34,684 bases of DNA from JACCVG01 sp034664165. GTDB taxonomy: Bacteria > Actinomycetota > Thermoleophilia > Solirubrobacterales > Thermoleophilaceae. Numbering within the stretch: position 1 is the stretch's first letter; every line of letters begins with the position of its first letter. The DNA lies in NCBI GenBank assembly GCA_034664165.1, contig JAXDIE010000155.1, forward strand, positions 1-34,684. Reading direction: 5' to 3'. Both the position numbers and the translations under genes were made by a program. The notes below the pieces were generated by a model, which had not been told where the DNA came from, searched no databases, and saw nothing but the letters and a program-made list of their open reading frames with translations. Below, in pieces: positions 1-6,985 of the stretch.

Positions 1-809
1 TCGTCGGCGGGCAGGACGTCGTCCATGATCGAGGTCACCGCGTTGGTCTTCGAGATCTTCTTGGACTCCAGCCGCTCGCGCTCGAGCATGTTGTAGAAGT
101 CCATGTTGCCGCCCACATTGAGCTGCGACGTGTGGAGCATCTTCACGCCGCGATCGGCGAACAGGCGGGCGAGCGTGCGGTGCACGATCGTCGCGCCGAC
201 CTGGCTCTTGATGTCGTCGCCGACGACCGGCAGGCCGGCCTTCTTGAAGCGCTTGTCCCAGTAGTCCTCGCGGGCGATGAAGACCGGGATGCAGTTCACG
301 AAGCCGCAGCCGGCCTCGAGGATCTGCTCGACGTACCACTTGGTCGCGTCCTCGGACCCGACCGGCAGGTAGGAGACGACGACGTCGGTCTTGGTGTCCT
401 TGAGGATCTTCACAATGTCGGCGGTCTCGCCGGGAGCCTTCGTGATCTTCTCCTTGAGGTACTTGCCCAGGCCGTCGTGGGTCATGCCCCGGTGGACCTT
501 GATCCCGAGATCCGGCACGTCGGCGAACTTGATCGTGTTGTTCTGACCGGACCAGATGGCCTCCGAGAGATCCTTGCCCACCTTGTCGGCATCGATGTCG
601 AAGGCGGCGGAGAACTCGATGTCGCGCACGTGGTAACCGCCCAGGTCGACGTGCATCAGGCCGGGCACGCGCTCGGCCGGATCGGCGTCCTTGTAGTACT
701 CGACACCCTGCACGAAGGCAGAGGCGCAGTTGCCCACGCCGATGATGGCCACGCGCACCTTTTCGGCCTGGTAGCGCGAAGCGCCGTTGCTGGAAGCTTG
801 GTCAGTCAA
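1..809 (-). CDS. ino1: Inositol-3-phosphate synthase, 3' end cut by window
   Basis: Converts glucose 6-phosphate to L-myo-inositol 1-phosphate in an NAD-dependent reaction in the cytosol, supplying inositol lipids and possibly inositol thiols. The translated minus strand begins near residue 14 with VRVAIIGVGNCASAFVQG, a Rossmann GxGNxAS fingerprint. It continues through NTIKFADVP, DVVVSYLPVGSEDATKWY and VGDDIKSQVGAT, all typical of the actinobacterial Ino1 branch. About 269 codons are visible of a usual 360 or so; the C-terminal end lies outside the window. I chose TTG at 809 because AGGGGA sits seven bases upstream, a strong ribosome binding site, and no better in-frame start fits. It lies 75 bases downstream of the CDP-alcohol phosphatidyltransferase on the same strand, whose likely co-substrate it makes, so the pair is probably co-expressed. 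Confidence 0.93.
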   Translation of the reverse strand, partial: MTDQASSNGASRYQAEKVRVAIIGVGNCASAFVQGVEYYKDADPAERVPGLMHVDLGGYHVRDIEFSAAFDIDADKVGKDLSEAIWSGQNNTIKFADVPDLGIKVHRGMTHDGLGKYLKEKITKAPGETADIVKILKDTKTDVVVSYLPVGSEDATKWYVEQILEAGCGFVNCIPVFIAREDYWDKRFKKAGLPVVGDDIKSQVGATIVHRTLARLFADRGVKMLHTSQLNVGGNMDFYNMLERERLESKKISKTNAVTSIMDDVLPAD

Positions 810-865
810 GACGTGATCCCCTAAGTTCGTTGTCGCCCATCGGTCGCGGGCAGCGGGACAGCCAA

Positions 866-877
866 CCCCGAAAGGGG
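866..877 (-). terminator. Small hairpin between the phosphatidyltransferase gene and ino1
   Basis: CCCC-GAAA-GGGG on the plus strand, so the minus-strand transcript folds GGGG/CCCC with a TTTC loop. It starts seven bases after the stop codon of the upstream gene. The stem is only four perfect pairs and no T-run follows, so it could be a weak terminator, an mRNA-processing or stability element, or nothing. Confidence 0.25.
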
Positions 878-884
878 CTTCCGG

Positions 885-1490
885 TTACGTGTTCAGCGCC
901 CTACGAACGTGAAGAACCCGTTGCACGACGGTGAAAGTCGTGAGCGCCGCGAGCACGTAAACGGCCGGCTCGAGCAACGAAAAGTCTGCCAGACCAAGGC
1001 CCTGCGCGAAGACCAGGCCCGCGGAGATGATCACAACGCGCACGGGCCTGGTGGCCAGGCCGACCTTGCATTCGACCCCGAGGGCCTCCGCGCGGGCGCG
1101 CGTGTAGGAAACCATCAGCGAGCTCAGCACCGCGATCACGACGGCGGCAACCGCCAGCTTGTCGCCCACCCCGGCGAAGTAGAAGGCGATCGCGGTGAGC
1201 ACAGCCCCCTCCTCGACCCGGTCGAGCGTCGAGTCGAGGAATGCGCCGAAGGGCGTCCCCTTTCCCGACATGCGCGAGTAGCGCCCGTCCATGGTGTCCA
1301 TGACCGAGCCGACGATGAAGGCGATGCCGCCGGGCAGCCAGAGCTCCTGGGTGACCAGCCCTGCCGCCAGCAGGTTCAGCAGCAGACCGGTGAGCGAAAT
1401 GGCGTTGGGCGTCAGCCGTGACTCGATCAGGGCGCTCCGCGCGTAGTCGCGGGCCTCGGCCATGTTCCGTGGGGTCGTCTGGTCGCTCAT
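885..1490 (-). CDS. CDP-alcohol phosphatidyltransferase, probable phosphatidylinositol-phosphate synthase
   Basis: Predicted integral membrane enzyme (201 residues) that transfers a phosphatidyl group from CDP-diacylglycerol to an alcohol. The family motif DxxDGxxAR-x8-GxxxDxxxD appears as D65, D68, G69, S72, R73, G82, D86 and D90, with Ser replacing the usual Ala of AR. Several hydrophobic helices surround it. SYTRARAEALGVECKVG followed by TRPVR resembles the segment that binds inositol phosphate in phosphatidylinositol-phosphate synthases. The adjacent ino1 makes inositol 1-phosphate, so inositol 1-phosphate is the best guess for the alcohol. The ATG at 1490 overlaps the stop of the upstream hydrolase (ATGA), which suggests translational coupling. 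A phosphatidylglycerophosphate synthase is the main alternative. Confidence 0.85.
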   Translation of the reverse strand: MSDQTTPRNMAEARDYARSALIESRLTPNAISLTGLLLNLLAAGLVTQELWLPGGIAFIVGSVMDTMDGRYSRMSGKGTPFGAFLDSTLDRVEEGAVLTAIAFYFAGVGDKLAVAAVVIAVLSSLMVSYTRARAEALGVECKVGLATRPVRVVIISAGLVFAQGLGLADFSLLEPAVYVLAALTTFTVVQRVLHVRRALNT

Positions 1491-2305
1491 TGCCCGAGGA
1501 TGAAACGGGTTGGGCGGTCCAGGAGGCTCTCGTCGTCGACCCACCACCAGTGGCCGGGGGCGTCGACCAGCTCGAACTCCACAGGCCCGCCCAGCGCCGC
1601 CGCCGTCGCGGGGCCGCACGTGGCCGGAAGGATGTACGGGTCGTTGGCCGACCACAGGGCCAGCGCCGGACAGGTGATCCTGCCAAGGTCGGTGGCAGCT
1701 GCCAGGACCTCGGGGGGCGCCGAGCGGTAGAGCTTGAGGATTGCTCTCTGGGTGCCCTGGTCGAAGTGATCCCAGACGATGTCCATGAATTCGTCCGGCA
1801 GCGGCTTGCCCCCGCGTCCCTCCCGCGTGAGCTGCTTCAGCATCCACCGGGTCGTGAAGCCCATCGTCAGCTCACCGATCACCGGGGTTCTCCATCCGCG
1901 CGCGATGCGGTGCCATCGGTAGCCCTCGACGCCGATCGGCACGTGGCCGAGGGTGACCAGTCGGTCCAGCCGAGCCAGGACCTCGGGCCGCATCGCCAGC
2001 GCAAGGCCACCCCAGTCGTGGACCACCATCGAGAAGCGGTCGATCGAGTGGTGGTCGAGGAAGGCCTCGAGCCAGGCGGTGTAGCCGGGGATCGAATAGT
2101 CGAAGTCGGTGGGCTTGCCCGATCGGCCGAACCCGGGGAGGTCTGGCGCCAGGCCGCCGGTGCGCTCGAGGAAGGGCAGCCAGATGTCCGAGTTCACCGG
2201 CACGCCGTGGACGTAGAGGATCGGCGAGCTCCCGACCTGATCGGCCTCGCGCCAGAAGGCGGGGATGCCTCCGATCTCCCCCTGCACGTCTCGGGTGTCA
2301 GTCAT
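1487..2305 (-). CDS. Alpha/beta hydrolase of the haloalkane dehalogenase / epoxide hydrolase type
   Basis: 272-residue cytosolic alpha/beta-hydrolase with no signal peptide. The oxyanion motif HGVPVNSDIW lies near residue 33. The nucleophile elbow reads VVHDWGG, so the nucleophile is aspartate, not serine as in esterases and lipases. The acid is likely the Asp in WSANDPYILP and the base His in APGHWWWVDD near the C-terminus. An Asp nucleophile in the HDWGG context is typical of haloalkane dehalogenases and epoxide hydrolases; the substrate cannot be told from sequence. It lies 24 bases after the sigma-factor gene and overlaps the phosphatidyltransferase start by four bases. TATCAA seven bases before the ATG may be a leaderless -10 box, so it may also be transcribed separately from the sigma gene. 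Confidence 0.85.
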   Translation of the reverse strand: MTDTRDVQGEIGGIPAFWREADQVGSSPILYVHGVPVNSDIWLPFLERTGGLAPDLPGFGRSGKPTDFDYSIPGYTAWLEAFLDHHSIDRFSMVVHDWGGLALAMRPEVLARLDRLVTLGHVPIGVEGYRWHRIARGWRTPVIGELTMGFTTRWMLKQLTREGRGGKPLPDEFMDIVWDHFDQGTQRAILKLYRSAPPEVLAAATDLGRITCPALALWSANDPYILPATCGPATAAALGGPVEFELVDAPGHWWWVDDESLLDRPTRFILGQ

Positions 2306-2329
2306 CGAGCGGTTGATACCACTGGACGG

Positions 2330-3112
2330 CTACTCCGCGCCCGTTGCCTCCCGGAGCTCTTCGATCGAGCGCCGGATGAGGCGGGACACATGCATCTGTG
2401 AGATCCCCATGAGCGCGGCGATGTCCGCCTGGGTCATGTCGTCGACAAAGCGCAGCCGAAGGATCTGCTGCTCGCGCTCGGGCAGAGCCGCGAAAGCGGG
2501 GGCCACCGTCTGGCCGAGCTCGATCAACTCGAAGCGCTCGTCCTCCTGGCCGAGGGTCTCGCTGATGCTGTGGCCCTCGTCGTCGCCGCGCCGAGCCGGG
2601 CCGTCGAGCGTCCCCGGGGCGTACGCGCTGCCGGCCTCGATCGCCTCCAGCACCTCCTCCAGCTCCAGGTCGAGCGCTTCGGCCAGCGCACCGGGAGACG
2701 GGCTGCGGCCGTCCCGGGCGGTCAGGACCTCGATCGTCTCCGCCACCTTGAGGTGCCGCTCCTTGAGCGATCTCGGGACACGCATTGCCCAGCCCTTGTC
2801 GCGGAAATGGCGCTTGAGCTCGCCGAGGATGCTGGGCACGGCGTACGGGATGAACACCCCCACCTCGGGGTCGAAGCGGTCGACGGCCTTGACCAGCGCC
2901 ATGTAGGCCACCTGCTCCAGGTCCTCCTGGGGCTCGTTGGTGTGCCGGTAGCGGCCCGCCAGCCTGCGGGCCAGGGGGAGGAATCGTCCCACCAGCTCCT
3001 CACGCGCCCGGGCATCCCCCTCGCCGGCCAGGCGGAACAGGCGATCCTCCGAAAGCGCGGCAAGCCCGGCGCTGGAGCGGTCGGCACCGCCCTGGAGCCC
3101 CTCGTCGGCCAT
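2330..3112 (-). CDS. RNA polymerase sigma factor, SigB/SigF/SigG family
   Basis: 260-residue sigma-70-family factor without region 1.1, the architecture of general-stress and sporulation sigma factors. Region 2 covers about residues 36-105 (ARREEL-like helix, then DLEQVAYMALVKAVDRFDP for core and -10 recognition). Region 3 contains VPRSLKERHLKVAETIEVL. Region 4 covers about 205-255, with LPEREQQILRLRF and the helix-turn-helix MTQADIAALMGISQMHVSRL for -35 recognition. It is divergent from a STAS anti-anti-sigma gene, and an RsbW-like anti-sigma kinase and a SpoIIE phosphatase follow within 4 kb. It is therefore the expected target of that circuit. Two GTTT-N15-GGGTA(T/C) promoters in this window match the known recognition pattern of this sigma class. 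Confidence 0.95.
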   Translation of the reverse strand: MADEGLQGGADRSSAGLAALSEDRLFRLAGEGDARAREELVGRFLPLARRLAGRYRHTNEPQEDLEQVAYMALVKAVDRFDPEVGVFIPYAVPSILGELKRHFRDKGWAMRVPRSLKERHLKVAETIEVLTARDGRSPSPGALAEALDLELEEVLEAIEAGSAYAPGTLDGPARRGDDEGHSISETLGQEDERFELIELGQTVAPAFAALPEREQQILRLRFVDDMTQADIAALMGISQMHVSRLIRRSIEELREATGAE

Positions 3113-3168
3113 GGTCAGCTCAACGTCTCCGCATGCGACGAAGCGGTCGGCGTGATACCCATTCCCGG

Positions 3169-3498
3169 GTGAGGATTTTCCAGGTCGATATCCAGCAGGC
3201 TTCCGGTGGCGCCACAGTCGCCGTATCGGGCGAGATCGACCTCTCGGTCATCGAGGAGCTCGACGGCCACCTGGCACCGATTCTGGCCGACTCGCCCGAT
3301 CCACTCGTGATCGACCTGCGCCAGGTCACGTTCGTCGACTCCAGTGGCCTGCGTTTCCTGCTCAAGCTGAACGAGGGCGCCAAGGCCGATGCCCGTCGCT
3401 TCGTGCTTGTTGCGGCGGGAGACCCGGTGATCCGCGTGCTCCAGCTGGCCGGCGTGGATGGCCGGCTCGAGGTCGTAGCCGATCCGGCTGATCTCTAG
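3169..3498 (+). CDS. Anti-sigma factor antagonist, STAS domain
   Basis: A 109-residue single STAS domain of the SpoIIAA/RsbV type. In the unphosphorylated state such proteins bind the anti-sigma kinase and free the sigma factor. The signature VIDLRQVTFVDSSGLRFLL contains the phosphorylatable serine (S58 counted from this start, same number as in SpoIIAA). I prefer GTG 3169 because VRIFQVDI starts the first strand directly and TACCCA lies seven bases upstream, like the leaderless starts elsewhere here. ATG 3133 would add 12 residues of no recognisable function. Its last codons share a palindromic CTAG with the convergent anti-sigma gene, so both stop codons overlap. Expected partners are the kinase at 3495-4277 and the phosphatase at 4555-6945. 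Confidence 0.93.
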   Translation: MRIFQVDIQQASGGATVAVSGEIDLSVIEELDGHLAPILADSPDPLVIDLRQVTFVDSSGLRFLLKLNEGAKADARRFVLVAAGDPVIRVLQLAGVDGRLEVVADPADL

Positions 3499-4277
3499 CT
3501 CGCCTCCAGCCGCAGCTTGAGTCGTTCCGTGCCGTCGGCCTCGTGCAGCAGGTCGATCCGGTTGCAAAGCTTTTCCAGGACGCGGCCGATCACCGGTGCT
3601 TCTGTGTCGGCCACCACCGAATCGCCCTGTCCGGCCCGGTATGGGCCCGACGACAGCTCCACGACTCCCGGGGAGTTGTCGGCCTGTATCTCCAATACGT
3701 CGCCGTCGAGGCGGGCCGGCGAGTGAACGGCCAGCAACTCTCCGGCCATGACGGCTTCGGTCAGGCGGTCGAAGGACAGGTCGGCCTGTGCCCCGAGCAC
3801 CGCGACGATCCGGCGAAGGATCAGCTCCGCGCCCGCGGATCTCCTGCCTTCGGGCCCGGTCAGGGGAGCATCGAAGGCCATGGTCACCTGAGTGCCGTCC
3901 TCCGACGACGAGATTCCCAGCTCCAGTGCAGTGCCGCTCATCAGGACCAGTCCGAACCCTTGCTCGCCGCGGCCATTGCTGAGCACGTTGGCCGGTATCC
4001 CGCGGCCGTGGTCGGTGACGGTGGCCGTGAGCGTTCCATCGGAGGATCGAAGGTCGACGGTCATCGTCCCTTCCGCGTCATCGGGGTAGGCGTGCTTGAC
4101 GACATTGGAGGCCGCCTCGGTGATGGCCAGCTCGGCGTCGCCCAGCGCATCGTCGGGCAGGCCGGCAATCTGGCCGAACGCCTTGAACGCCTGCCGGATG
4201 ACCGGCAGGTTCTGTGCGTCGGCAGGCAGCCCGAGCTTCAGCCCAGGCCGCCCGAGTTCGATCTTGATGTCGATCAT
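3495..4277 (-). CDS. RsbW/SpoIIAB-like anti-sigma serine kinase with extra C-terminal domain
   Basis: 260 residues; the usual family length is 140-160. Residues 1-140 are a GHKL (HATPase_c) domain: N box AITEAASNVVKHAY with E54 and N58, G1 box TDHGRGIP, and G2 box GRGEQGFGL. Such proteins sequester the sigma factor and phosphorylate the STAS partner. Residues about 145-260 form a second segment (LSFDRLTEAVMAGELLAV, VVELSSGPYRAG, VIGRVLEKLCNRIDLL) that looks like a degenerate copy of the same fold lacking the ATP-binding boxes; this is my inference. ATG 4277 is preceded by AGGGGGG two bases upstream. The gene follows a 57-residue membrane protein gene by 22 bases, and both likely come from the sigma-B-type promoter at 4506-4530. 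Confidence 0.9.
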   Translation of the reverse strand: MIDIKIELGRPGLKLGLPADAQNLPVIRQAFKAFGQIAGLPDDALGDAELAITEAASNVVKHAYPDDAEGTMTVDLRSSDGTLTATVTDHGRGIPANVLSNGRGEQGFGLVLMSGTALELGISSSEDGTQVTMAFDAPLTGPEGRRSAGAELILRRIVAVLGAQADLSFDRLTEAVMAGELLAVHSPARLDGDVLEIQADNSPGVVELSSGPYRAGQGDSVVADTEAPVIGRVLEKLCNRIDLLHEADGTERLKLRLEAS

Positions 4278-4299
4278 CGCCCCCCTGCCCCGGCGTTGA

Positions 4300-4473
4300 T
4301 CAGACTCCGGTGGAACCTCCAAAGCGTCCTCCGAGGCCGTATCCGCCGCTCGGTATCCCGCCGAGCAGAACGAGAATGGCGGCCACGAGCCCGACGACCG
4401 AAGGCAACCCCAGGGCCAGGCAAAGGGCATAGACGAGTGCCGCCAGAAGAATCGCAATCAAAGTCCCAACCAT
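4300..4473 (-). CDS. 57-residue small membrane protein upstream of the anti-sigma kinase
   Basis: Translates as MVGTLIAILLAALVYALCLA, then LGLPSVVGLVAAILVLLGG, then a Gly-rich tail ending GGRFGGSTGV. This gives two closely spaced hydrophobic helices (about residues 3-20 and 24-40) joined by a short Pro turn and followed by a small, flexible, weakly basic tail. There is a strong Shine-Dalgarno GGAG six bases before the ATG. A GTTT-N15-GGGTAT promoter lies about 33 bases upstream and the anti-sigma gene 22 bases downstream. I do not recognise the family. Its place inside the partner-switching cluster suggests a membrane adaptor, sensor or envelope-stress product of that regulon, but function is unknown. 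Confidence 0.8.
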   Translation of the reverse strand: MVGTLIAILLAALVYALCLALGLPSVVGLVAAILVLLGGIPSGGYGLGGRFGGSTGV

Positions 4474-4505
4474 CTCGGTCTCCTTTTTCGCTGTCAGCGA
4501 TCCGG

Positions 4506-4530
4506 ATACCCCCCGGTACCAGGCAGAAAC
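4506..4530 (-). promoter_or_regulatory. Sigma-B/F-type promoter, GTTT-N15-GGGTAT
   Basis: On the minus strand GTTT occupies 4530-4527 and GGGTAT 4511-4506, with exactly 15 bases between. This matches the pattern known for SigB/SigF-family promoters of Bacillus, Streptomyces and Mycobacterium. The expected start is near 4499, giving a leader of roughly 26 bases with a five-pair hairpin (TCGCT/AGCGA, 4488-4500) followed by GGAG. It would drive the 57-residue membrane protein and the anti-sigma kinase, a feedback loop common in these circuits. Confidence 0.72.
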
Positions 4531-4554
4531 CCCCTTGCACCTTCTCGCCCACGC

Positions 4555-6945
4555 TCAGCCGGCCCGCATTACGGCGAGGACAGCCGTGTCGTCACGCTGG
4601 CTGCCGACCTCGAATCGATCGAGGGCGTGCTCGACCCTGGTGATCGTGTCCGCGGCGCTCCGGGCGCCCTTGAGCGTCGTCCGCAGGCGCTGCTCGCCGA
4701 AGCGGCCGGCGGCTCCGACCGCGTCGAGCACGCCGTCCGTGTGAAGCACCAGCTGGTCACCCCGCTGGATTTCGATCTGCTCGGTCTGCCACTCGCCGTC
4801 GTCGAAGGCCCCGAGGAAGGGGCCGAGCCGCCCGACCGGGTCGGCTTCTCCGCCGCGCAACAGGAGCGGCGGCGGGTTGCCGGCGCACGCCACAGTGGCG
4901 ACGGCGCCGTCGGCCTGGTCCACCAGTTGAACGGCAACCACCGCGCAGAGGGACAGATCGCCCCGCTCACGCAGGGCGCGGTTGACGAGCTCGAACGCCT
5001 CCTCGGGAGTCGATCCCAGCTGACCCGCGGTACGGATCGTGTAGCGCGCCAGGGCCGTGAGCGATGCGGCCGGTGCGCCGCGGCCCGCGACATCCCCCAC
5101 CACGGCCATCCAGCCGGCAGGCACCCGGAAGACGTCGTAGAAGTCGCCGCCCACCTGGGTCTGCTCCCCGGCGGCGCGGTAGAGGCTCGCGGCCAGCCAG
5201 CCGTCCATCGCGGGCAACTCGGGAGGCAGGAGGCCCTGCTGGAGCGCCGCAGAGACGCTGGTTCGCTCGGTGTTGAGCCGGGCGTTCTCGACTGCGGATG
5301 CCGCACGCCGGCCGAACTCCTCGAGCAGAGCCTGGTCGATCTCGTCGAACTCGGGCCCGCGCCCGGACCTCGCGACGACGATCTGACCCACCAGGGTCTC
5401 GCCGATCAACATCGGTGCGGTTATCTCCGATCCATCACGCGGCCTCCCGGCAGCGCCGCCGCCGGCCACCGACGCGGGCTCTAGCTGGCCGCGGGCCCCG
5501 GGCACCAGGACCGTGCACCATTCGCCCAGCTCGGGAACCAGGAGCTGGGCCACCTGCTCGAGGGCCTCGCGGGATTCGAGCGTGTCGGCCAGGAGTTCAC
5601 TCGACCGGGCCAGGAAGCGCTGATGGAACTCGGTCCGCTTGGCATCGGTCACGTCCTCCATCACGTTGACGGCGAGCACCGCCTGACCGGCTCCGTCGCG
5701 CACCGCGCTGGACTTGACCAGGTGCCAGCCCTCCTCGCCCGACGCGATCCGGACCGACCTGACCAGCAGCGTGGGGGCGGGCTTGCCGGCCAGGACCCGC
5801 CGCCCTGGCAGCTCGTCGGGGGCGATCGCGCGACCGTCCGGGTGAAACATCTGGAAATGGGCCAGGAGCTCGCCGGGCGCGGCCGACAGGACCTGCTCCA
5901 CGGTGTCGAATCCGAGCAGCTCGGCCCCGGCCTGATTGGTATAGACGAGGTTGCCGTCCAGGTCCTGCACGGTCACGGCCTCGGCCAGGGTCCCCATGAT
6001 CGCCGCCATCCGGTTCTGCGTGGAGACCAGCTCGCTGGACAGCCCTGCGTTGTCCAGCGCCAGGGCGAAGCGGCTGGCCAGCAACTCGGCGAAGGCCAGG
6101 TCGTCATGGGTGTAGCGGGGCCGCTGGCCCGTGGCCAGCAGGGTCACCGCCCCGAGCGTGCGCCCGCGGGCGCGTACCGGGACGAAAATCGCCGAGGTGC
6201 AGCCGACCGAGCGCATCAACGCCAGGTCGTCGGCGTCGTGGGCGGCGGCGGTCAGGTACTCCTCGCCGAAGTCCTCGACCAGGACCGGCTTGCCGGTCAG
6301 CACGATGCGGGTCGCACCCGGCGCCCGCGGCCCGGTGGGCGCCCGCTCGAACAGCCGCTGCTCGAGGCTTTTCAGCCGGGGGCCGTTCGCGCGCACCGCA
6401 TTGCGGGCGATCTTGCCGTCGCTGCCTACGGTGTCGAGGATGCAGACGTCAGCCAGTGTCGGCACCACGACGTCCAGCACGCGGGAGATCGTCTCATCGG
6501 GCGGCAGCGACCCGTCGACGACTTCGCCGACGCCCGCCAGCAGCTGCATCTGGTCGGCATAGCCCTCCAGGCGCGAGCGCGCCAGCGATGCCAGCGTCGA
6601 GATCGTGCCCACCAGCGCGAGGACCCCCAGGCGGATCGCAAACGTGGGATCGGTGACCGGCGTGCCGTGCCGGTAGCCGCTCGCCCCGGCGACCGCCAGG
6701 GCGAGGACAGCAACTGCCGCGGTCGTACGCGGACCCGCCAGCAGAGCGCAGATGACGGGGGCGACCGCGAACGTCCCCATCAGAGAGACCGCCGGGCCAT
6801 TGGCCATGTCCAGCACGCCGAGCACGATCAGGGCCCCGATGCCTAGGAACAGGCCAAGCCAGCGCCCGCGGAGCGCGTGGGCGCGGCCCGTGCGAACGGG
6901 GAACCTGCGTCGGCTGCTCCCGGACGTCTCGGTCGGCCGGCTCAT
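4555..6945 (-). CDS. Membrane-anchored GAF-PAS-GAF SpoIIE-type serine phosphatase
   Basis: 796 residues from the ATG at 6945. The N-terminus has about four hydrophobic helices (residues 28-122), then GAF (about 140-310), PAS (about 320-430, with VQDLDGNLVYTNQAGAELLG), GAF (about 445-575) and a PPM/SpoIIE phosphatase (about 590-795). Metal-binding landmarks are QVGGDFYDVF, VVGDVAGRG, LHTDGVLDAV and RDDTAV. It should dephosphorylate the STAS protein and so activate the sigma factor in response to a signal read by the membrane or GAF/PAS parts. I preferred ATG 6945 over one at 7008, because 7008 lies inside the divergent endonuclease gene and TAGCCT sits eight bases before 6945 as a leaderless -10 box. 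Confidence 0.92.
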   Translation of the reverse strand: MSRPTETSGSSRRRFPVRTGRAHALRGRWLGLFLGIGALIVLGVLDMANGPAVSLMGTFAVAPVICALLAGPRTTAAVAVLALAVAGASGYRHGTPVTDPTFAIRLGVLALVGTISTLASLARSRLEGYADQMQLLAGVGEVVDGSLPPDETISRVLDVVVPTLADVCILDTVGSDGKIARNAVRANGPRLKSLEQRLFERAPTGPRAPGATRIVLTGKPVLVEDFGEEYLTAAAHDADDLALMRSVGCTSAIFVPVRARGRTLGAVTLLATGQRPRYTHDDLAFAELLASRFALALDNAGLSSELVSTQNRMAAIMGTLAEAVTVQDLDGNLVYTNQAGAELLGFDTVEQVLSAAPGELLAHFQMFHPDGRAIAPDELPGRRVLAGKPAPTLLVRSVRIASGEEGWHLVKSSAVRDGAGQAVLAVNVMEDVTDAKRTEFHQRFLARSSELLADTLESREALEQVAQLLVPELGEWCTVLVPGARGQLEPASVAGGGAAGRPRDGSEITAPMLIGETLVGQIVVARSGRGPEFDEIDQALLEEFGRRAASAVENARLNTERTSVSAALQQGLLPPELPAMDGWLAASLYRAAGEQTQVGGDFYDVFRVPAGWMAVVGDVAGRGAPAASLTALARYTIRTAGQLGSTPEEAFELVNRALRERGDLSLCAVVAVQLVDQADGAVATVACAGNPPPLLLRGGEADPVGRLGPFLGAFDDGEWQTEQIEIQRGDQLVLHTDGVLDAVGAAGRFGEQRLRTTLKGARSAADTITRVEHALDRFEVGSQRDDTAVLAVMRAG

Positions 6946-6953
6946 GGCCGTCG

Positions 6954-6959
6954 AGGCTA
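6954..6959 (-). promoter_or_regulatory. Candidate leaderless -10 box for the phosphatase gene
   Basis: TAGCCT on the minus strand lies eight bases before the ATG at 6945, matching TANNNT. Transcription would begin at or next to the start codon. No convincing -35 is seen. Confidence 0.45.
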
Positions 6960-6972
6960 GTGGACGGGCAGG

Positions 6973-6978
6973 TACGTT
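6973..6978 (+). promoter_or_regulatory. Candidate leaderless -10 box for endonuclease III
   Basis: TACGTT matches TANNNT and ends seven bases before the ATG at 6986. The two divergent start codons are only 40 bases apart, so the two promoters must overlap or lie back to back. Confidence 0.45.
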
Positions 6979-6985
6979 GCCGGGG

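Noticed and set aside
132..824. Plus-strand open frame opposite ino1
   Set aside because: The minus strand reads as inositol-phosphate synthase with a Rossmann motif; the plus frame has no family features.
3155..3179. GGGTAT on the minus strand 43 bases before the sigma gene, as an autoregulatory promoter
   Set aside because: The -10 box fits, but the sequence 15 bases upstream is AAAA rather than GTTT, and no GTTT lies at 13-17 bases.
5623..6846. 407-codon open frame antisense to the SpoIIE phosphatase
   Set aside because: Arg/Gly/Gln-rich shadow without motifs; the minus-strand frame has clear GAF, PAS and phosphatase domains.
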